A program made the translations under genes and the position numbers. A model generated the notes under the pieces. That model had not been told where the DNA came from and searched no databases. It saw only the letters and a list, made by a program, of their open reading frames with translations. Positions 1 to 9,643 of a stretch of 64,000 bases of DNA are shown here, piece by piece. The stretch spans positions 1-64,000 of the forward strand of contig NZ_JWIZ01000056.1 of NCBI RefSeq assembly GCF_001038205.1. The letters run 5' to 3'. Each line of letters starts with the position of its first letter. Within the stretch, counting starts at the first letter, position 1. The stretch is from Muribacter muris (GTDB lineage Bacteria > Pseudomonadota > Gammaproteobacteria > Enterobacterales > Pasteurellaceae).

Positions 1-71
1 AAAACAAATTATTTCAATAGGTTAAAATCCGGACACACGCAGTGTGTCCCTACAAGCAAACAAAAAACAAC

Positions 72-97
72 TTTGTGCAACGGCTACATAATATTGG
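72..97 (-). repeat. IS-end-like repeat, copy 1 (left edge of window)
   Basis: Read on the minus strand this segment contains ATTATGTAGCCGTTGCACAA, which matches two other copies at 50376-50399 and 63021-63044 with one or two differences. Each copy lies beside transposase DNA or at a gene boundary, so it is probably a terminal repeat of an IS1595-family or related element. Here the rest of the element would lie to the left, outside the window. The assignment is inferred; no target duplication was found. Confidence 0.5.
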
Positions 98-104
98 CAT
101 AATG

Positions 105-131
105 TAAAAAAGCGGTCGTAACCGACCGCTT
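105..131 (-). terminator. Terminator of the thr operon (paired uptake words)
   Basis: On the minus strand, 9 bp downstream of the thrB stop, AAGCGGTCG-GTTA-CGACCGCTT forms a perfect 9-bp stem followed by a run of T. Both arms are the Pasteurellaceae uptake word in opposite orientation, a common way this family builds terminators. Confidence 0.85.
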
Positions 132-139
132 GTCTCGCT

Positions 140-1090
140 TTATTTGATGGCTCTCGCCCCTTGATTATCGACCTGACAAATGTGGATAAAACCTTCATTG
201 TTTTGCAGATAATGGGTTTCCAAGTAGGTAACGAGTTTTTGGGCGTGTTCCAAATCCGGTGCAATCGCATACATTGTCGGGCCGGAGCCGGAAATTCCCA
301 CTGCTAATGCGCCCAAATCTTTACAGCCTTGACGCACTTCGGGGAAGTTCGGCAACAATGCTTCACGGTACGGCTCGGCAACCAAATCTTTCATCATCAA
401 TGCCGCCAGTTGTGCCTGTTGGGAATGGCAAGCGTGAACGAAGCTGCCGAGGTAGCGGGCTTGGGCGATCACCTCTTGGCGAGTATAGCTTTTCGGCAAA
501 ATCGCCCGCGCTTCGGCGGTGGAAACTTCAATGCCCGGATAAGCCAATACCCAGTACCATTCATCAAAAAACGGTAACGGTTGGCAGATATTGCCCAAAG
601 ATTGCACCATCAGTTGCACGCCGCCCAAGTAGCACGGTGCAACGTTATCGTAGTGAATTGAGCCGGAAATTCTGCCTTCCAATTCGCCCATCATTTCCAA
701 CAATTCCGTTTTTGAAAACGGGGTGTCGTGGAATTGGTTTAATGCGACTAAGGCTGCCACAATCGAGCAGGCACTTGAGCCAAGCCCTGAACCGATCGGC
801 ATATTTTTTTCAAGGGTGAGGCGGAGGTGTTTAACCTGTCCGCCCCGCAATTTCAAGCGTTCGCTAAACAGAACATAGGCTTGATAAACAATGTTTTTTT
901 GCGGTTCTTTCGGCAGTTTACGTACGAAATAACCGGCGGTATCAAGCTGAAACGGCGTATCGCTCTCTTCAATTTGCACCACATCACCGAGCAACGAGCC
1001 GTCAATCGGTGAAATGGCTGCCCCAAGGGAGTCGAACCCAACACTTAAATTAGCACTGGAGGCGGGAGCGTAAATGCGTAAGGTTGTCAT
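140..1090 (-). CDS. thrB: Homoserine kinase
   Basis: Phosphorylates L-homoserine to O-phosphohomoserine in the cytoplasm, the fourth step from aspartate to threonine. The 316-residue protein is a GHMP-family kinase of normal length. The ATP-binding signature [11 protein letters not shown] lies near residue 95, and a C-terminal glycine-rich segment ([13 protein letters not shown]) matches the third GHMP motif. The start codon overlaps the thrA stop (TAATG), so the two are translationally coupled. Transcription should follow the attenuator-controlled thrA promoter. The usual third gene thrC (threonine synthase) is not downstream; a terminator and an IS-end-like repeat are found instead. Confidence 0.96.
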   Translation of the reverse strand: MTTLRIYAPASSANLSVGFDSLGAAISPIDGSLLGDVVQIEESDTPFQLDTAGYFVRKLPKEPQKNIVYQAYVLFSERLKLRGGQVKHLRLTLEKNMPIGSGLGSSACSIVAALVALNQFHDTPFSKTELLEMMGELEGRISGSIHYDNVAPCYLGGVQLMVQSLGNICQPLPFFDEWYWVLAYPGIEVSTAEARAILPKSYTRQEVIAQARYLGSFVHACHSQQAQLAALMMKDLVAEPYREALLPNFPEVRQGCKDLGALAVGISGSGPTMYAIAPDLEHAQKLVTYLETHYLQNNEGFIHICQVDNQGARAIK

Positions 1091-3546
1091 TAGTTTGCTC
1101 CTCCGTGCAAGGTGCGTAAAATATCGGCAAAAATACCGGCTGCGGTAACATCATTACCTGCGCCGTAACCCCGTAATAAGAGCGGAATCGGGCTGTAATA
1201 GCGGGTGTAGAACGCGAGGGCGTTTTCGCCGTTTTTCACTTTGAAAAGCGGATCATCACTGCCGACTGCTTGGATTGCGACACGGCATTTGCCGTTTTCG
1301 ATCACGCCGACATAGCGTAATGTGTTGCCGCAAGCGGTGGCTTGTGCCACTTTTTCTGCAAACTCGGCGTCCAATTCCGGTAGCATCGCTAAAAATTCAT
1401 CGGTAGTTTTGCCCTCGGAGAAGCCTTTTGGCAAGACGCCTTCGACCTCAATATCTGCCAATTCTAAGGCTAAACCGCATTCACGGGCGAGGATCAGCAA
1501 CTTGCGGGCAACGTCTTGACCGGATAAATCATCACGGGGATCAGGCTCGGTAAAGCCTTTTTCTTTGGCAAGTTTGGTGGCTTCCGATAAGCTCAATCCT
1601 TCTTCGAGTTTGCCGAAAATGTAGGAAAGCGAGCCGGATAAAATTCCCTCAAACTTTTCGACCTCATCGCCGGCGGCTAACAGGTTTTGTAGATTTTCGA
1701 TCACCGGTAAGCCTGCGCCGACATTGGTTTCGTATAGGAATTTATGCTGACTTTGGCGAGCATTTTCCCGCATTAGTTGATAGTAGGCATAGCTAGAAGT
1801 ATTTGCTTTTTTGTTCGGGGTAACAACGTGGAAGCCCTCTTTTAACGCCCGTGCGTAAAGATTTGCCACGGATTGAGCGGTCGTGCAATCCACAAACACC
1901 GGATTGACAACGTGGTGCAGTTTGATGAATGACAATAGCACATCAAAATCGGATGGCTGGGTGGCATTCTCTAAATCGCTTTTCCAATTATCCAAATTTA
2001 AACCGTTAGCGTTGAGCAACATTTTGTTGGAATTGGCTAAGGCGCAAACACGAATTTCAATGTCCTTTTGGGAGAGATAGTCCTTTTGTTGTTTGATTTG
2101 CTCGATCAACTCGCCCCCAACACCGCCTACGCCTACAAGAAAAATATCGACCACCTTTTTGTTATTAAAGAGTGTTTGGTGGGTCGCTTTCACTGCTTCG
2201 ATCGCTTTGTTTAACGGCACAACCGCCGAAATAGAGCGCTCGGACGAGCCTTGTGCAATCGCTACAATGCTGATATTAGCTTGTGCCAATGCGGAGAAGA
2301 ACTGGGCGGCAATGCCTTTGGCGGTGCGCATACCGTCTCCCACCACCGACACAATTGAGAGATCTTTCATTACCTCAATCGGATCGAGCAAGTTATCCTG
2401 CAATTCTTGGGCAAATTCAGCATTTAATGCGGCAAGGGCTTTGTCCGCCGATTTCACCGGTACGCAGAAACTGATGCTGTACTCGGACGAAGATTGGGTA
2501 ATCAAAATCACCGAAATACCCGCTTTTGACATTGTGGAGAACACACGAGCCGCCATTCCGACCATTCCCTGCATACCTGCGCCGGACACATTAAACATCG
2601 CCACATTATCAAGGTTGGTAATGCCTTTCACTTTGAGATCATCACTGGCAACATTGCCGTCAATGATCGTGCCTTTGCCGTCCGGATTGCCGGTATTTTT
2701 GATTAAGCACGGAATATTGAGCGGCACGAGCGGGCCGATAGTGCGAGGGTGAATTACTTTTGCCCCGAAGAACGACAGTTCCATCGCTTCTTGGTAGCTC
2801 ATTGATTCTAAACAGATGGCGTCAGGCACAAGACGGGGATCGCAGGTATAAACGCCGTCCACGTCCGTCCAAATTTCACAACAATCCGCTTTTAAACAGG
2901 CGGCAAGACAAGCGGCGGAATAATCCGAGCCGTTACGCCCTAATAGCACCAATTCGCCCTGTTCGTTACCGGCGGTAAAGCCCGCCATTAGCACCACATT
3001 TTGTTTTGGAATGGCTTGTGCGTCCACTCGTTTGGTTGATTCGGCAATGTCCACGGACGATTCGAGATAACTGCCCTGTGCGAGTAATTTTTCCACCGGA
3101 TTGATATGGGTTACCGTATAGCCTTTTGCTTCAAACCACGCCTGCATCATAGCAATCGAGATCTTTTCCCCACGGCTATGCACGGTGGCACTGATATTAT
3201 CCGGACAAAATTGATTTTTCGCTGCGTTCGCTGCAATCGCACAAATGTCATCGAGTTCGGTTTGAATAAAGGCGGCTAATCCCTCACGATCAAATTTCGG
3301 GTTCGCTTGATGTAATCCGTTGATAATATTGTTGAAAATGTCATTTGCTTCGCTAAGGTGGGTGTCAAAGGGTTCGCCGGCTTGGGCTTTATCGACAATG
3401 GCGACAAGGTGGTTAGTGATTTTGGCGGGAGCGGAAAGTACACCGGCGGCTTGGTCGCTCAAATGGGCTTTCTCGATAATCTCCGCTGCCTGCATAAAGC
3501 GTTCTGCATTGGCGAGAGAGGTGCCTCCAAATTTTAAAACTCGCAT
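1090..3546 (-). CDS. thrA: Bifunctional aspartokinase I / homoserine dehydrogenase I
   Basis: Catalyses the first and third steps of the threonine branch: phosphorylation of aspartate and NADPH-dependent reduction of aspartate semialdehyde to homoserine. The 818-residue protein has the usual fused layout: an aspartokinase domain starting with KFGGTSL at residues 5-11, paired ACT regulatory segments (one around [11 protein letters not shown], one around [11 protein letters not shown]), and a dehydrogenase domain beginning near residue 468 with the nucleotide-binding motif [13 protein letters not shown]. Threonine feedback inhibition is typical of the family. It is first in an operon with thrB and is preceded by a leader peptide and attenuator. 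Confidence 0.97.
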   Translation of the reverse strand: MRVLKFGGTSLANAERFMQAAEIIEKAHLSDQAAGVLSAPAKITNHLVAIVDKAQAGEPFDTHLSEANDIFNNIINGLHQANPKFDREGLAAFIQTELDDICAIAANAAKNQFCPDNISATVHSRGEKISIAMMQAWFEAKGYTVTHINPVEKLLAQGSYLESSVDIAESTKRVDAQAIPKQNVVLMAGFTAGNEQGELVLLGRNGSDYSAACLAACLKADCCEIWTDVDGVYTCDPRLVPDAICLESMSYQEAMELSFFGAKVIHPRTIGPLVPLNIPCLIKNTGNPDGKGTIIDGNVASDDLKVKGITNLDNVAMFNVSGAGMQGMVGMAARVFSTMSKAGISVILITQSSSEYSISFCVPVKSADKALAALNAEFAQELQDNLLDPIEVMKDLSIVSVVGDGMRTAKGIAAQFFSALAQANISIVAIAQGSSERSISAVVPLNKAIEAVKATHQTLFNNKKVVDIFLVGVGGVGGELIEQIKQQKDYLSQKDIEIRVCALANSNKMLLNANGLNLDNWKSDLENATQPSDFDVLLSFIKLHHVVNPVFVDCTTAQSVANLYARALKEGFHVVTPNKKANTSSYAYYQLMRENARQSQHKFLYETNVGAGLPVIENLQNLLAAGDEVEKFEGILSGSLSYIFGKLEEGLSLSEATKLAKEKGFTEPDPRDDLSGQDVARKLLILARECGLALELADIEVEGVLPKGFSEGKTTDEFLAMLPELDAEFAEKVAQATACGNTLRYVGVIENGKCRVAIQAVGSDDPLFKVKNGENALAFYTRYYSPIPLLLRGYGAGNDVTAAGIFADILRTLHGGAN

Positions 3547-3585
3547 AGGTTCTCCTAAATATCAGTTAATGTTTGCAAAAAAAGC

Positions 3586-3615
3586 GATAAAAAAACCCGC
3601 TTGTTGAGCGGGTTT
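3586..3615 (-). terminator. Attenuator terminator of the thr leader
   Basis: Between the leader peptide and thrA the minus strand reads AAACCCGCT-CAACA-AGCGGGTTT followed by further T residues. This is a perfect 9-bp stem and U-tract ending 40 bp before the thrA start. Its place immediately after a Thr/Ile-rich leader ORF is the arrangement of transcription attenuation known for enterobacterial thr operons. Confidence 0.88.
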
Positions 3616-3634
3616 TGTGTGTCGGTGCTGATTT

Positions 3635-3706
3635 TTAGCCACGAACGCCCGCATTATGCTTGCCGATAATGGTCATAATCGTGGTCGTAAGGGTAAAAAT
3701 CATCAT
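3635..3706 (-). CDS. thrL: thr operon leader peptide
   Basis: A 23-residue ORF reading MMIFTLTTTIMTIIGKHNAG followed by VRG. Five threonine and four isoleucine codons sit within the first 14 residues, directly ahead of a terminator hairpin and thrA. By analogy with E. coli thrL, ribosome stalling at these codons when charged tRNA-Thr or tRNA-Ile is scarce would prevent the terminator from forming and allow thrAB transcription. The ribosome-binding site is weak (AAGCGAA about 8 nt upstream). Either of the two adjacent ATG codons could be used. Confidence 0.85.
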   Translation of the reverse strand: MMIFTLTTTIMTIIGKHNAGVRG

Positions 3707-3770
3707 ATTCAATTCGCTTGCAATGTCGCATAAAAAACGAGTGAGAGAATGGGCGAAAACGATTGCTTTG

Positions 3771-3978
3771 TCAAGGGGATTTTTTATCATTGTCCAGCTC
3801 TAATTCAATCCGCTCAATTTCTTGAATGAGTTGCTGTTTGGTTTCAGCAAAATAGTCGTCCCAATCGGCAATGTTATCAATGGTTTGATATTCTTCGCTC
3901 TCTTTAATCGCAAAGATTTCCGCTTCCAGTTGGCTGATTTTGGCTGGAAAGGGCGGGGAGTGTACGGTTGTCTGTCAT
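3771..3978 (-). pseudogene. Small coiled-coil-like ORF, apparently frameshifted
   Basis: On the minus strand an ATG at 3978 opens MTDNRTLPAL, but that frame soon stops. A different frame from about 3950 down to the TGA at 3771 encodes a plausible acidic, helical tail (KISQLEAEIFAIKESEEYQT... IEIERIELELDN-like). A single-base change near the G-rich stretch at 3945-3960 would join the two parts into a protein of about 68 residues. I do not recognise the family. The frame could be a chance ORF, but its amphipathic composition argues for a decayed small gene. Confidence 0.4.
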
Positions 3979-4232
3979 TGTTGTTATCTTTTTTAGATGG
4001 AATACAAGCGGGCAGATTATAGCAAAAATTTGCAAAGAGATTGCAGGGAAAATGGGCTTTTTAACCGAGCAAAGCGTTCCTATCTTTCACAACCGCGAGG
4101 CTAGATAGTGTTTTTTGTTTTAGATCAAAAAATCATATCGCCACTGACTATTTTTTGCTAAAATAGCCTTGAGTTTTCACTCAACATTTTTTAAATATCA
4201 CTGTAATTACCTATCATTTTGAGGATTTAAAA

Positions 4233-4874
4233 ATGGCATACACACTCCCTGAATTAGGCTACGCCTATGATGCGTTAGAACCGCACTTTGATGCGAAAAC
4301 AATGGAAATCCACCATTCTAAACATCACCAAGCCTATATTAACAATGCCAATGCGGCGTTAGAAGCGCATCCGGAATTACTTGAACAATGCCCGGGTAAA
4401 TTGATTTCAAACTTAGCACAAGTGCCGGAAGAAAAGCGTATGGCGGTGCGTAACAATGTGGGTGGACACGTTAATCACACATTATTCTGGAAAGGCTTAA
4501 AAACCGGCACAACCTTAGGCGGTGCGTTAAAAGAGGCTATTGAGCGTGATTTTGGTTCTGTGGAAGCGTTCCAAGCGGAATTTGAAAAAGCGGCAACTAC
4601 TCGTTTTGGTTCGGGCTGGGCGTGGCTAGTAGCAAATGAAGGCAAATTAGCGGTGGTTTCAACCGCAAATCAAGATTCGCCGTTAATGGGCAAAGCGATT
4701 GCCGGTGTGGAAGGCTACCCGATTTTAGGCTTAGACGTGTGGGAACACGCTTACTACTTAAACTACCAAAACCGCCGCCCAGACTACATTAAATCATTCT
4801 GGAACGTGGTGAACTGGGACGAAGCAAGCCGCCGTTTTGAAGAAAAAGTGGCAACCTGCGGCTGTGCGAAGTAA
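4233..4874 (+). CDS. sodA: Superoxide dismutase (Mn type)
   Basis: Converts superoxide to hydrogen peroxide and oxygen in the cytoplasm. The 213-residue protein has the Fe/Mn-SOD layout: N-terminal helical hairpin with the first metal histidine in [12 protein letters not shown] (residues 26-37), the second in [13 protein letters not shown], and the last two ligands (Asp, His) in [11 protein letters not shown]. The GGHxNHxxFW pattern and overall similarity favour the manganese form. There is no signal peptide. The C-terminus (CGCAK) has two cysteines not usual for the family. The gene stands alone, with a terminator just downstream. Confidence 0.95.
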   Translation: MAYTLPELGYAYDALEPHFDAKTMEIHHSKHHQAYINNANAALEAHPELLEQCPGKLISNLAQVPEEKRMAVRNNVGGHVNHTLFWKGLKTGTTLGGALKEAIERDFGSVEAFQAEFEKAATTRFGSGWAWLVANEGKLAVVSTANQDSPLMGKAIAGVEGYPILGLDVWEHAYYLNYQNRRPDYIKSFWNVVNWDEASRRFEEKVATCGCAK

Positions 4875-4900
4875 TCGTTGGTTCGGTAAGATATGAAGAA

Positions 4901-4926
4901 AATGGCACGTTTGGCGTGCCATTTTT
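4901..4926. terminator. Terminator between sodA and yacG
   Basis: AATGGCACG-TTTGG-CGTGCCATT, a perfect 9-bp stem followed by TTT on the plus strand. It lies 27 bp after the sodA stop and just 3 bp past the convergent yacG stop, so it could serve both genes. Confidence 0.85.
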
Positions 4927-4928
4927 GT

Positions 4929-5108
4929 TTAGTCTAGCTCGGCGGACATTACGTCATTTTCACTTTCATTGCCGGCAATGCGGTTTTTTTCTGCTGCCCA
5001 GTCGCCTAAATCAATGATTTGGCAACGTTTGCTGCAAAACGGGCGAAACTCGCTTCCCGGCGACCAAATCACCTCTTTTTCACAGGTCGGGCAATTTACT
5101 ATCGTCAT
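4929..5108 (-). CDS. yacG: DNA gyrase inhibitor YacG (zinc-binding)
   Basis: A 59-residue protein with a four-cysteine zinc site, CPTC at residues 6-9 and CSKRC ending at residue 29, followed by an acidic tail. This is the YacG family, whose E. coli member binds GyrB and inhibits DNA binding. The start is 1 nt after the coaE stop, so it is the last gene of the pilABCD-coaE-yacG transcription unit. That order is also known in other Pasteurellaceae. Confidence 0.9.
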   Translation of the reverse strand: MTIVNCPTCEKEVIWSPGSEFRPFCSKRCQIIDLGDWAAEKNRIAGNESENDVMSAELD

Positions 5109-5109
5109 T

Positions 5110-5751
<642 letters not shown>

Positions 5752-6426
5752 CTAGGGTGGAATTTTATCAATAAAGAGTAAAAAAGTCGAAGCACTAATA
5801 AAGGGGATAAAAGGCAAGCGAGCGATTTTTTGTTTTTTTATCAACCAATATAAGCCGGAAAAGAATAAGCCTAGTAATGAGGCATATAAAATCAGCCGTA
5901 GCATTTGATCTAATTCAAACAGTGGAGATAAGGCGATAAAAAGTAAAATATCGCCCAAGCCTAAACCGGATTTTTTTAAAATTAAATTCACAAGCGGTAT
6001 GATAACGGCAAAAAATAGCGAAATAATAAAAAAGCTGAAAAGATGAGGATATATATCTTTACTTGTTTCAAATAATAAATGGTAAATTATGAGTAGAAAA
6101 ATAATAGCAATATATTTAATGTCGGTAAGATAATAATAGTAATCTAATTGCGCAAGATAAATGAGGATAAATAAAATAAAGAGTAAAGGATGAGATAGTG
6201 AATAAAAAATAAAGAGGGCAATAGGAAGTGTGAGAAAAAAGAGATTATTTAAAGATGACTTTTTAGGCTGTAAATTAGATTGCTTAATAAACGCATTAAT
6301 ATCGAGATTAAGCGGATAGAGCATTTTAATATCATTGTAACTCTGTTGATTCGTTTTAATCGGAAATGCGGTAATTTCATATTTAAACCAATAAGCAAGT
6401 AGTAATGAAATGAATAAAAGGATCAT
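5752..6426 (-). CDS. pilD: Type IV prepilin peptidase
   Basis: Inner-membrane aspartyl protease that removes the short leader from type IV prepilins. The 224-residue protein is very hydrophobic, with about six to seven membrane spans. The two catalytic aspartates are expected in the LDYYYYLTD segment (about residue 94) and in the conserved GxGD motif, seen here as SGLGLGDILLF (about residue 157). No N-terminal four-cysteine methyltransferase module is visible, so it looks like a peptidase of the short type. It overlaps the end of pilC by 4 nt. The sequence is clearly more AT-rich than pilB. Confidence 0.88.
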   Translation of the reverse strand: MILLFISLLLAYWFKYEITAFPIKTNQQSYNDIKMLYPLNLDINAFIKQSNLQPKKSSLNNLFFLTLPIALFIFYSLSHPLLFILFILIYLAQLDYYYYLTDIKYIAIIFLLIIYHLLFETSKDIYPHLFSFFIISLFFAVIIPLVNLILKKSGLGLGDILLFIALSPLFELDQMLRLILYASLLGLFFSGLYWLIKKQKIARLPFIPFISASTFLLFIDKIPP

Positions 6427-7625
6427 TCAACCATTGCTCCCATATCAAAAATCGGCAAATAAAGCCCGATAATAATTGTACCGACAATGATGCCCATTAT
6501 AATCATTAGCATCGGTTCTAGTAATTGAGATAGCATATCAATTTGATAATCTAATTTTTGTTGATAATTCTCGCTAATATGAGCCAGCATTTGACTTAAA
6601 TGACCGCTTTGTTCACCGATAGCAATCATCTGTATCACTTCATTATTGAATATAGCAGGATTTAAACTTTCAGCTAGGCGATAACCTTGTTTGAGTTGTA
6701 TCAGGCAATATGCTAAGTTTTGCTGTAAAATTGGATCGCTTTGTTTATCTGCGATAAAGGAATGAATAATAGCATCTAATCGGATAGATGAATTTAACAT
6801 TAAAACACTATTTTGACAGAAAAAGATAATGCGGGAATAGGTTATAATTTGGTTAAAAACGGGTAAATGAGATAATAGCTTAAATTTTAATGAGCGAATA
6901 ATAGTGGTTTTCTTTGCAAGCAAATAAAATATGAATAAAAGAATACCGATAATAATTAAAAGGGTTAAGAATTGTGTTTGTAAAATTTGTGATAAATTAA
7001 ATAGGATCTCAGTAATCAGCGGGAGTGAGAGATTTTTATCGCTGTAAAGTTCGGCAAATTGTGGAACAATAAAGATAAGTAATAAAATCGACAATATAAG
7101 TGAAATTGCTAAAATAAAAGCAGGATAAAATAAAATCTTTTTAACTTTTTGCGCTAATTTATCCGATTTGGCACGGGAGTGGGCTAGATTTGTGAGAATG
7201 GTGGTTAGTTTTCCACTTTGTTCGCCTATTTTTATGAGTTGAATTTCTTGTGGTGAGAGATATAGGGCTTGTTTTTCAAGAGCAGCAGAAAAGGAAAAGC
7301 CGCTTTCAATCGTAGTAATCAGCTGTGTTAGCCATTGGTGGATTTTTATGTTTTGGCTATTCTCTAACAAGATATTCAGGCTTTGCTTTAGAGGCACAGC
7401 GGCATTGAGTAGTAACGCCAGTTGCTGCACAGTTTGGGTGATCTCCGCAGCCTTTGGTTTATGAGCTAACACAAAATTACGGCTGATACGAACCCGTTGA
7501 AATCCTTGACTGAGTAGGCGTTTTTCAAGCATTTCTCCGCTTTCGGCTAAGGTTTTTCCTGTTTGCTTTTGTTGAAAGCGATTGACCGCTCGCCAACGGA
7601 ATTGATAGATCTTAGGCATAACCAA
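6423..7625 (-). CDS. pilC: Type IV pilus inner-membrane platform protein
   Basis: Member of the GspF/PilC family that anchors the assembly ATPase to the inner membrane for pilus growth and, in Pasteurellaceae, for DNA uptake. The 400-residue protein has two T2SSF repeats, each with the hallmark IGEQSG (residues about 132-137 and 337-342), and hydrophobic spans near residues 165-190, 215-240 and at the C-terminus. Two in-frame ATGs (first and third codons) are possible starts. It overlaps the end of pilB by 8-14 nt, consistent with one operon. Confidence 0.93.
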   Translation of the reverse strand: MVMPKIYQFRWRAVNRFQQKQTGKTLAESGEMLEKRLLSQGFQRVRISRNFVLAHKPKAAEITQTVQQLALLLNAAVPLKQSLNILLENSQNIKIHQWLTQLITTIESGFSFSAALEKQALYLSPQEIQLIKIGEQSGKLTTILTNLAHSRAKSDKLAQKVKKILFYPAFILAISLILSILLLIFIVPQFAELYSDKNLSLPLITEILFNLSQILQTQFLTLLIIIGILLFIFYLLAKKTTIIRSLKFKLLSHLPVFNQIITYSRIIFFCQNSVLMLNSSIRLDAIIHSFIADKQSDPILQQNLAYCLIQLKQGYRLAESLNPAIFNNEVIQMIAIGEQSGHLSQMLAHISENYQQKLDYQIDMLSQLLEPMLMIIMGIIVGTIIIGLYLPIFDMGAMVE

Positions 7626-9003
7626 GCACCCGCTCTATTTCTTTTGTATCCGTCAGTTTTTGTTCAACCTTTTGGTTGGCGCTTTCCAGTAAGGTTGGGT
7701 AATCTAAGCAAGCGGTCTGTTTGTCAAAAGTATTTGCAACACGGCTTAGGCATTGATAAATCCCGATCCTGCCTTTATAGCCTTGATGGCATTCCCCACA
7801 GCCTTGCCCTGCACATTTGGGACAATGTTTTCTAACTAGCCTTTGTGCAATGACTAGCAATAGGGCATTGCGGATTTCGTACTCTTTTATTCCGAGTTGG
7901 TAGAGGCGTTCAATCGCTGACGGCGCATCGTTAGTGTGCAGGGTGGACAGCACCAAATGTCCCGTTTGTGCGGCTCGCAGAGCGATTTGCGCACTATCTT
8001 CATCTCGGATTTCGCCGAGCATAATGACATCAGGATCTTGGCGTAAGAAAGTGCGTAGCAGTTGGCTGAAATCCAGTTGGATAGCCCGATTGACTTGGGT
8101 TTGAATCAGCCCATCTATTTCCATTTCTATCGGATCTTCCGCGGTTAGAATATGCTTGTCCGTTTGGTTGAGATAATTGAGAGCCGTGTACAGTGTAATG
8201 CTTTTGCCGCTGCCTGTCGGGCCAGTAACCAGGATAAGCCCTTGCGGCTGGGATAAATTTTTGATTAGTACTTCTTTTTGGGTGAGGGTAAAGCCGAGAT
8301 CGAGAAAATCAAATTGTGCCGGTTTATTTTTCTGCAAGCGTAAAACCACTTTTTCTCCGTAGTTAATCGGCAAGGTGGATAGGCGAAAATCAAGGGTTTC
8401 GGCAAGCGCGGTAGTAAAGCTGAATTGTCCGTCTTGCGGTAAGCGGGATTCACTAATATCTAATTTGGCAAGCAATTTAAGCCGTGAAATAATCCGAGGA
8501 GCAAGGTGTGATGGCAATGCTTTATAAATATGCAGTACGCCGTCAATACGCAGTCGGATAATCAGCTTGGTTTTATGGGGTTCGATGTGAATATCGGATG
8601 CATTCTGACCTAAACAAAATTTGAACAAATTATCCAGTAATTGAATAATCGGATCGCTTAAATTTAAGGCTGAATCTTGCGGTTGCTGCTCGGTGTAACA
8701 AATATCTGTGGCGTTTGCCTGTATGTGCTGCTCAGGGGAAAGGGCATTGAGCAAGTATTTCAATTCATCGGACGCAACAAGAATCGGTTCGATCTGCTTA
8801 TGGGTCATAAAGGCGAAAATTTCGCAAGCATTCAAATTATTTTCATCATCAATGGCTAACCAAATTTTGTCTGCCGTTTCCTGCACGGGAATAGCAAGAT
8901 AACGCAGCAACAGATGCTTCTCATCACAATTTTTTTGCCATAAGGCTTCCGAAATTTCGAATACCCGTTGCGTATTCAGCTCACAAAGTGAATAGTTAGC
9001 CAT
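7612..9003 (-). CDS. pilB: Type IV pilus assembly ATPase
   Basis: Hexameric ATPase that powers pilus polymerisation. The protein shows Walker A (VTGPTGSGKSITLYT), an Asp box and Walker B (PDVIMLGEIRDEDSA), the His box (TGHLVLSTLHTNDAPSA) and a four-cysteine zinc site near the C-terminus (CPKCAGQGCGEC). I chose the ATG at 9003 (MANYSLCELN...), giving 463 residues, because the longer frame starting at 9105 would run back into pilA and has no family-like sequence. It lies 22 nt downstream of pilA. Confidence 0.94.
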   Translation of the reverse strand: MANYSLCELNTQRVFEISEALWQKNCDEKHLLLRYLAIPVQETADKIWLAIDDENNLNACEIFAFMTHKQIEPILVASDELKYLLNALSPEQHIQANATDICYTEQQPQDSALNLSDPIIQLLDNLFKFCLGQNASDIHIEPHKTKLIIRLRIDGVLHIYKALPSHLAPRIISRLKLLAKLDISESRLPQDGQFSFTTALAETLDFRLSTLPINYGEKVVLRLQKNKPAQFDFLDLGFTLTQKEVLIKNLSQPQGLILVTGPTGSGKSITLYTALNYLNQTDKHILTAEDPIEMEIDGLIQTQVNRAIQLDFSQLLRTFLRQDPDVIMLGEIRDEDSAQIALRAAQTGHLVLSTLHTNDAPSAIERLYQLGIKEYEIRNALLLVIAQRLVRKHCPKCAGQGCGECHQGYKGRIGIYQCLSRVANTFDKQTACLDYPTLLESANQKVEQKLTDTKEIERVLGYA

Positions 9004-9025
9004 ATATTGTCCTATTAGTGAGTGC

Positions 9026-9457
9026 TTATTGGCAGAAATTGCTTGGGTAGAGGGAGGTATCCTCGCCACGACAACTGGTTGTCCAACTGATGTTATTGTT
9101 GGCAAAGCGAGGTGTCATTGTATAGCCGTAGCCCTCAATACTGCCTTTTCCTTCAACCGTGATGACACCGGCGGAAACCGCAACGGATTTCAGATATTTT
9201 GTATCGTCATTGGCGGCTTTTGCCGCTTGAATACCATTGCTGCCGGACGAGCAATCGGCAACAGCCCCTTTGTTATAGATACAAATTTCCACATCGGATT
9301 TATAAGGCGAAGAAGCCCGTAATATTTCCGTTAATGCGGCTTTTTGGGTGTAGCTATTGTAAGAGGGGATCGCAATCGTTGCGAGAATAGCGATGATCGC
9401 AATGACGATCATCAATTCAATCAAGGTAAAGGCGGGGGTTAATGGCTTGTATCTCAT
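9026..9457 (-). CDS. pilA: Type IV major pilin precursor (ApfA-like)
   Basis: The 143-residue prepilin has a 9-residue basic leader and then the canonical FTLIELMIVIAIIAILATIA helix with Glu at +5. Residue -1 is Ala (LTPA/FTLIE) where most prepilins have Gly; as I recall, the A. pleuropneumoniae ApfA pilin also has Ala there. Cysteines at the C-terminus (TTSCRGEDTSLYPSNFC) would form the usual disulfide loop. AAGGAG lies 8-9 nt before the ATG. It is first in the pilABCD operon, with a CRP-S-like palindrome about 93 bp upstream. Confidence 0.93.
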   Translation of the reverse strand: MRYKPLTPAFTLIELMIVIAIIAILATIAIPSYNSYTQKAALTEILRASSPYKSDVEICIYNKGAVADCSSGSNGIQAAKAANDDTKYLKSVAVSAGVITVEGKGSIEGYGYTMTPRFANNNISWTTSCRGEDTSLYPSNFCQ

Positions 9458-9549
9458 TTTTATGTTCTCCTTTTTGGGTTGGCATTAAAACAATATAACG
9501 GCATATCAGTGTGGCGATTTATTCGGAAAAAGCGATAGCCAAACTGAAA

Positions 9550-9571
9550 TTTTACGATCGCTGTCGTAAAA
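9550..9571 (-). promoter_or_regulatory. CRP-S-like palindrome upstream of pilA
   Basis: TTTTACGA-N6-TCGTAAAA, a perfect 8+8 palindrome with CRP spacing, 93-114 bp before the pilA ATG. In H. influenzae the pilus/competence genes are activated by CRP plus Sxy (TfoX) at sites built as TGCGA-N6-TCGCA. This site has the same geometry, with TACGA half-sites. It sits between divergent pilA and radA. A partly matching site precedes comEC. Function is inferred. Confidence 0.6.
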
Positions 9572-9643
9572 ATAAGATTTTTACCTGTTCAAATAGACAG
9601 TGTTTTGTTAAGATATGGCGATTTTTATGTGAGTGAGGTGAAA

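Noticed and set aside
9004-9105. Longer N-terminus for pilB
   Set aside because: It runs back into the pilA coding region on the same strand in another frame and carries no PilB-like sequence; ATG 9003 fits the family.
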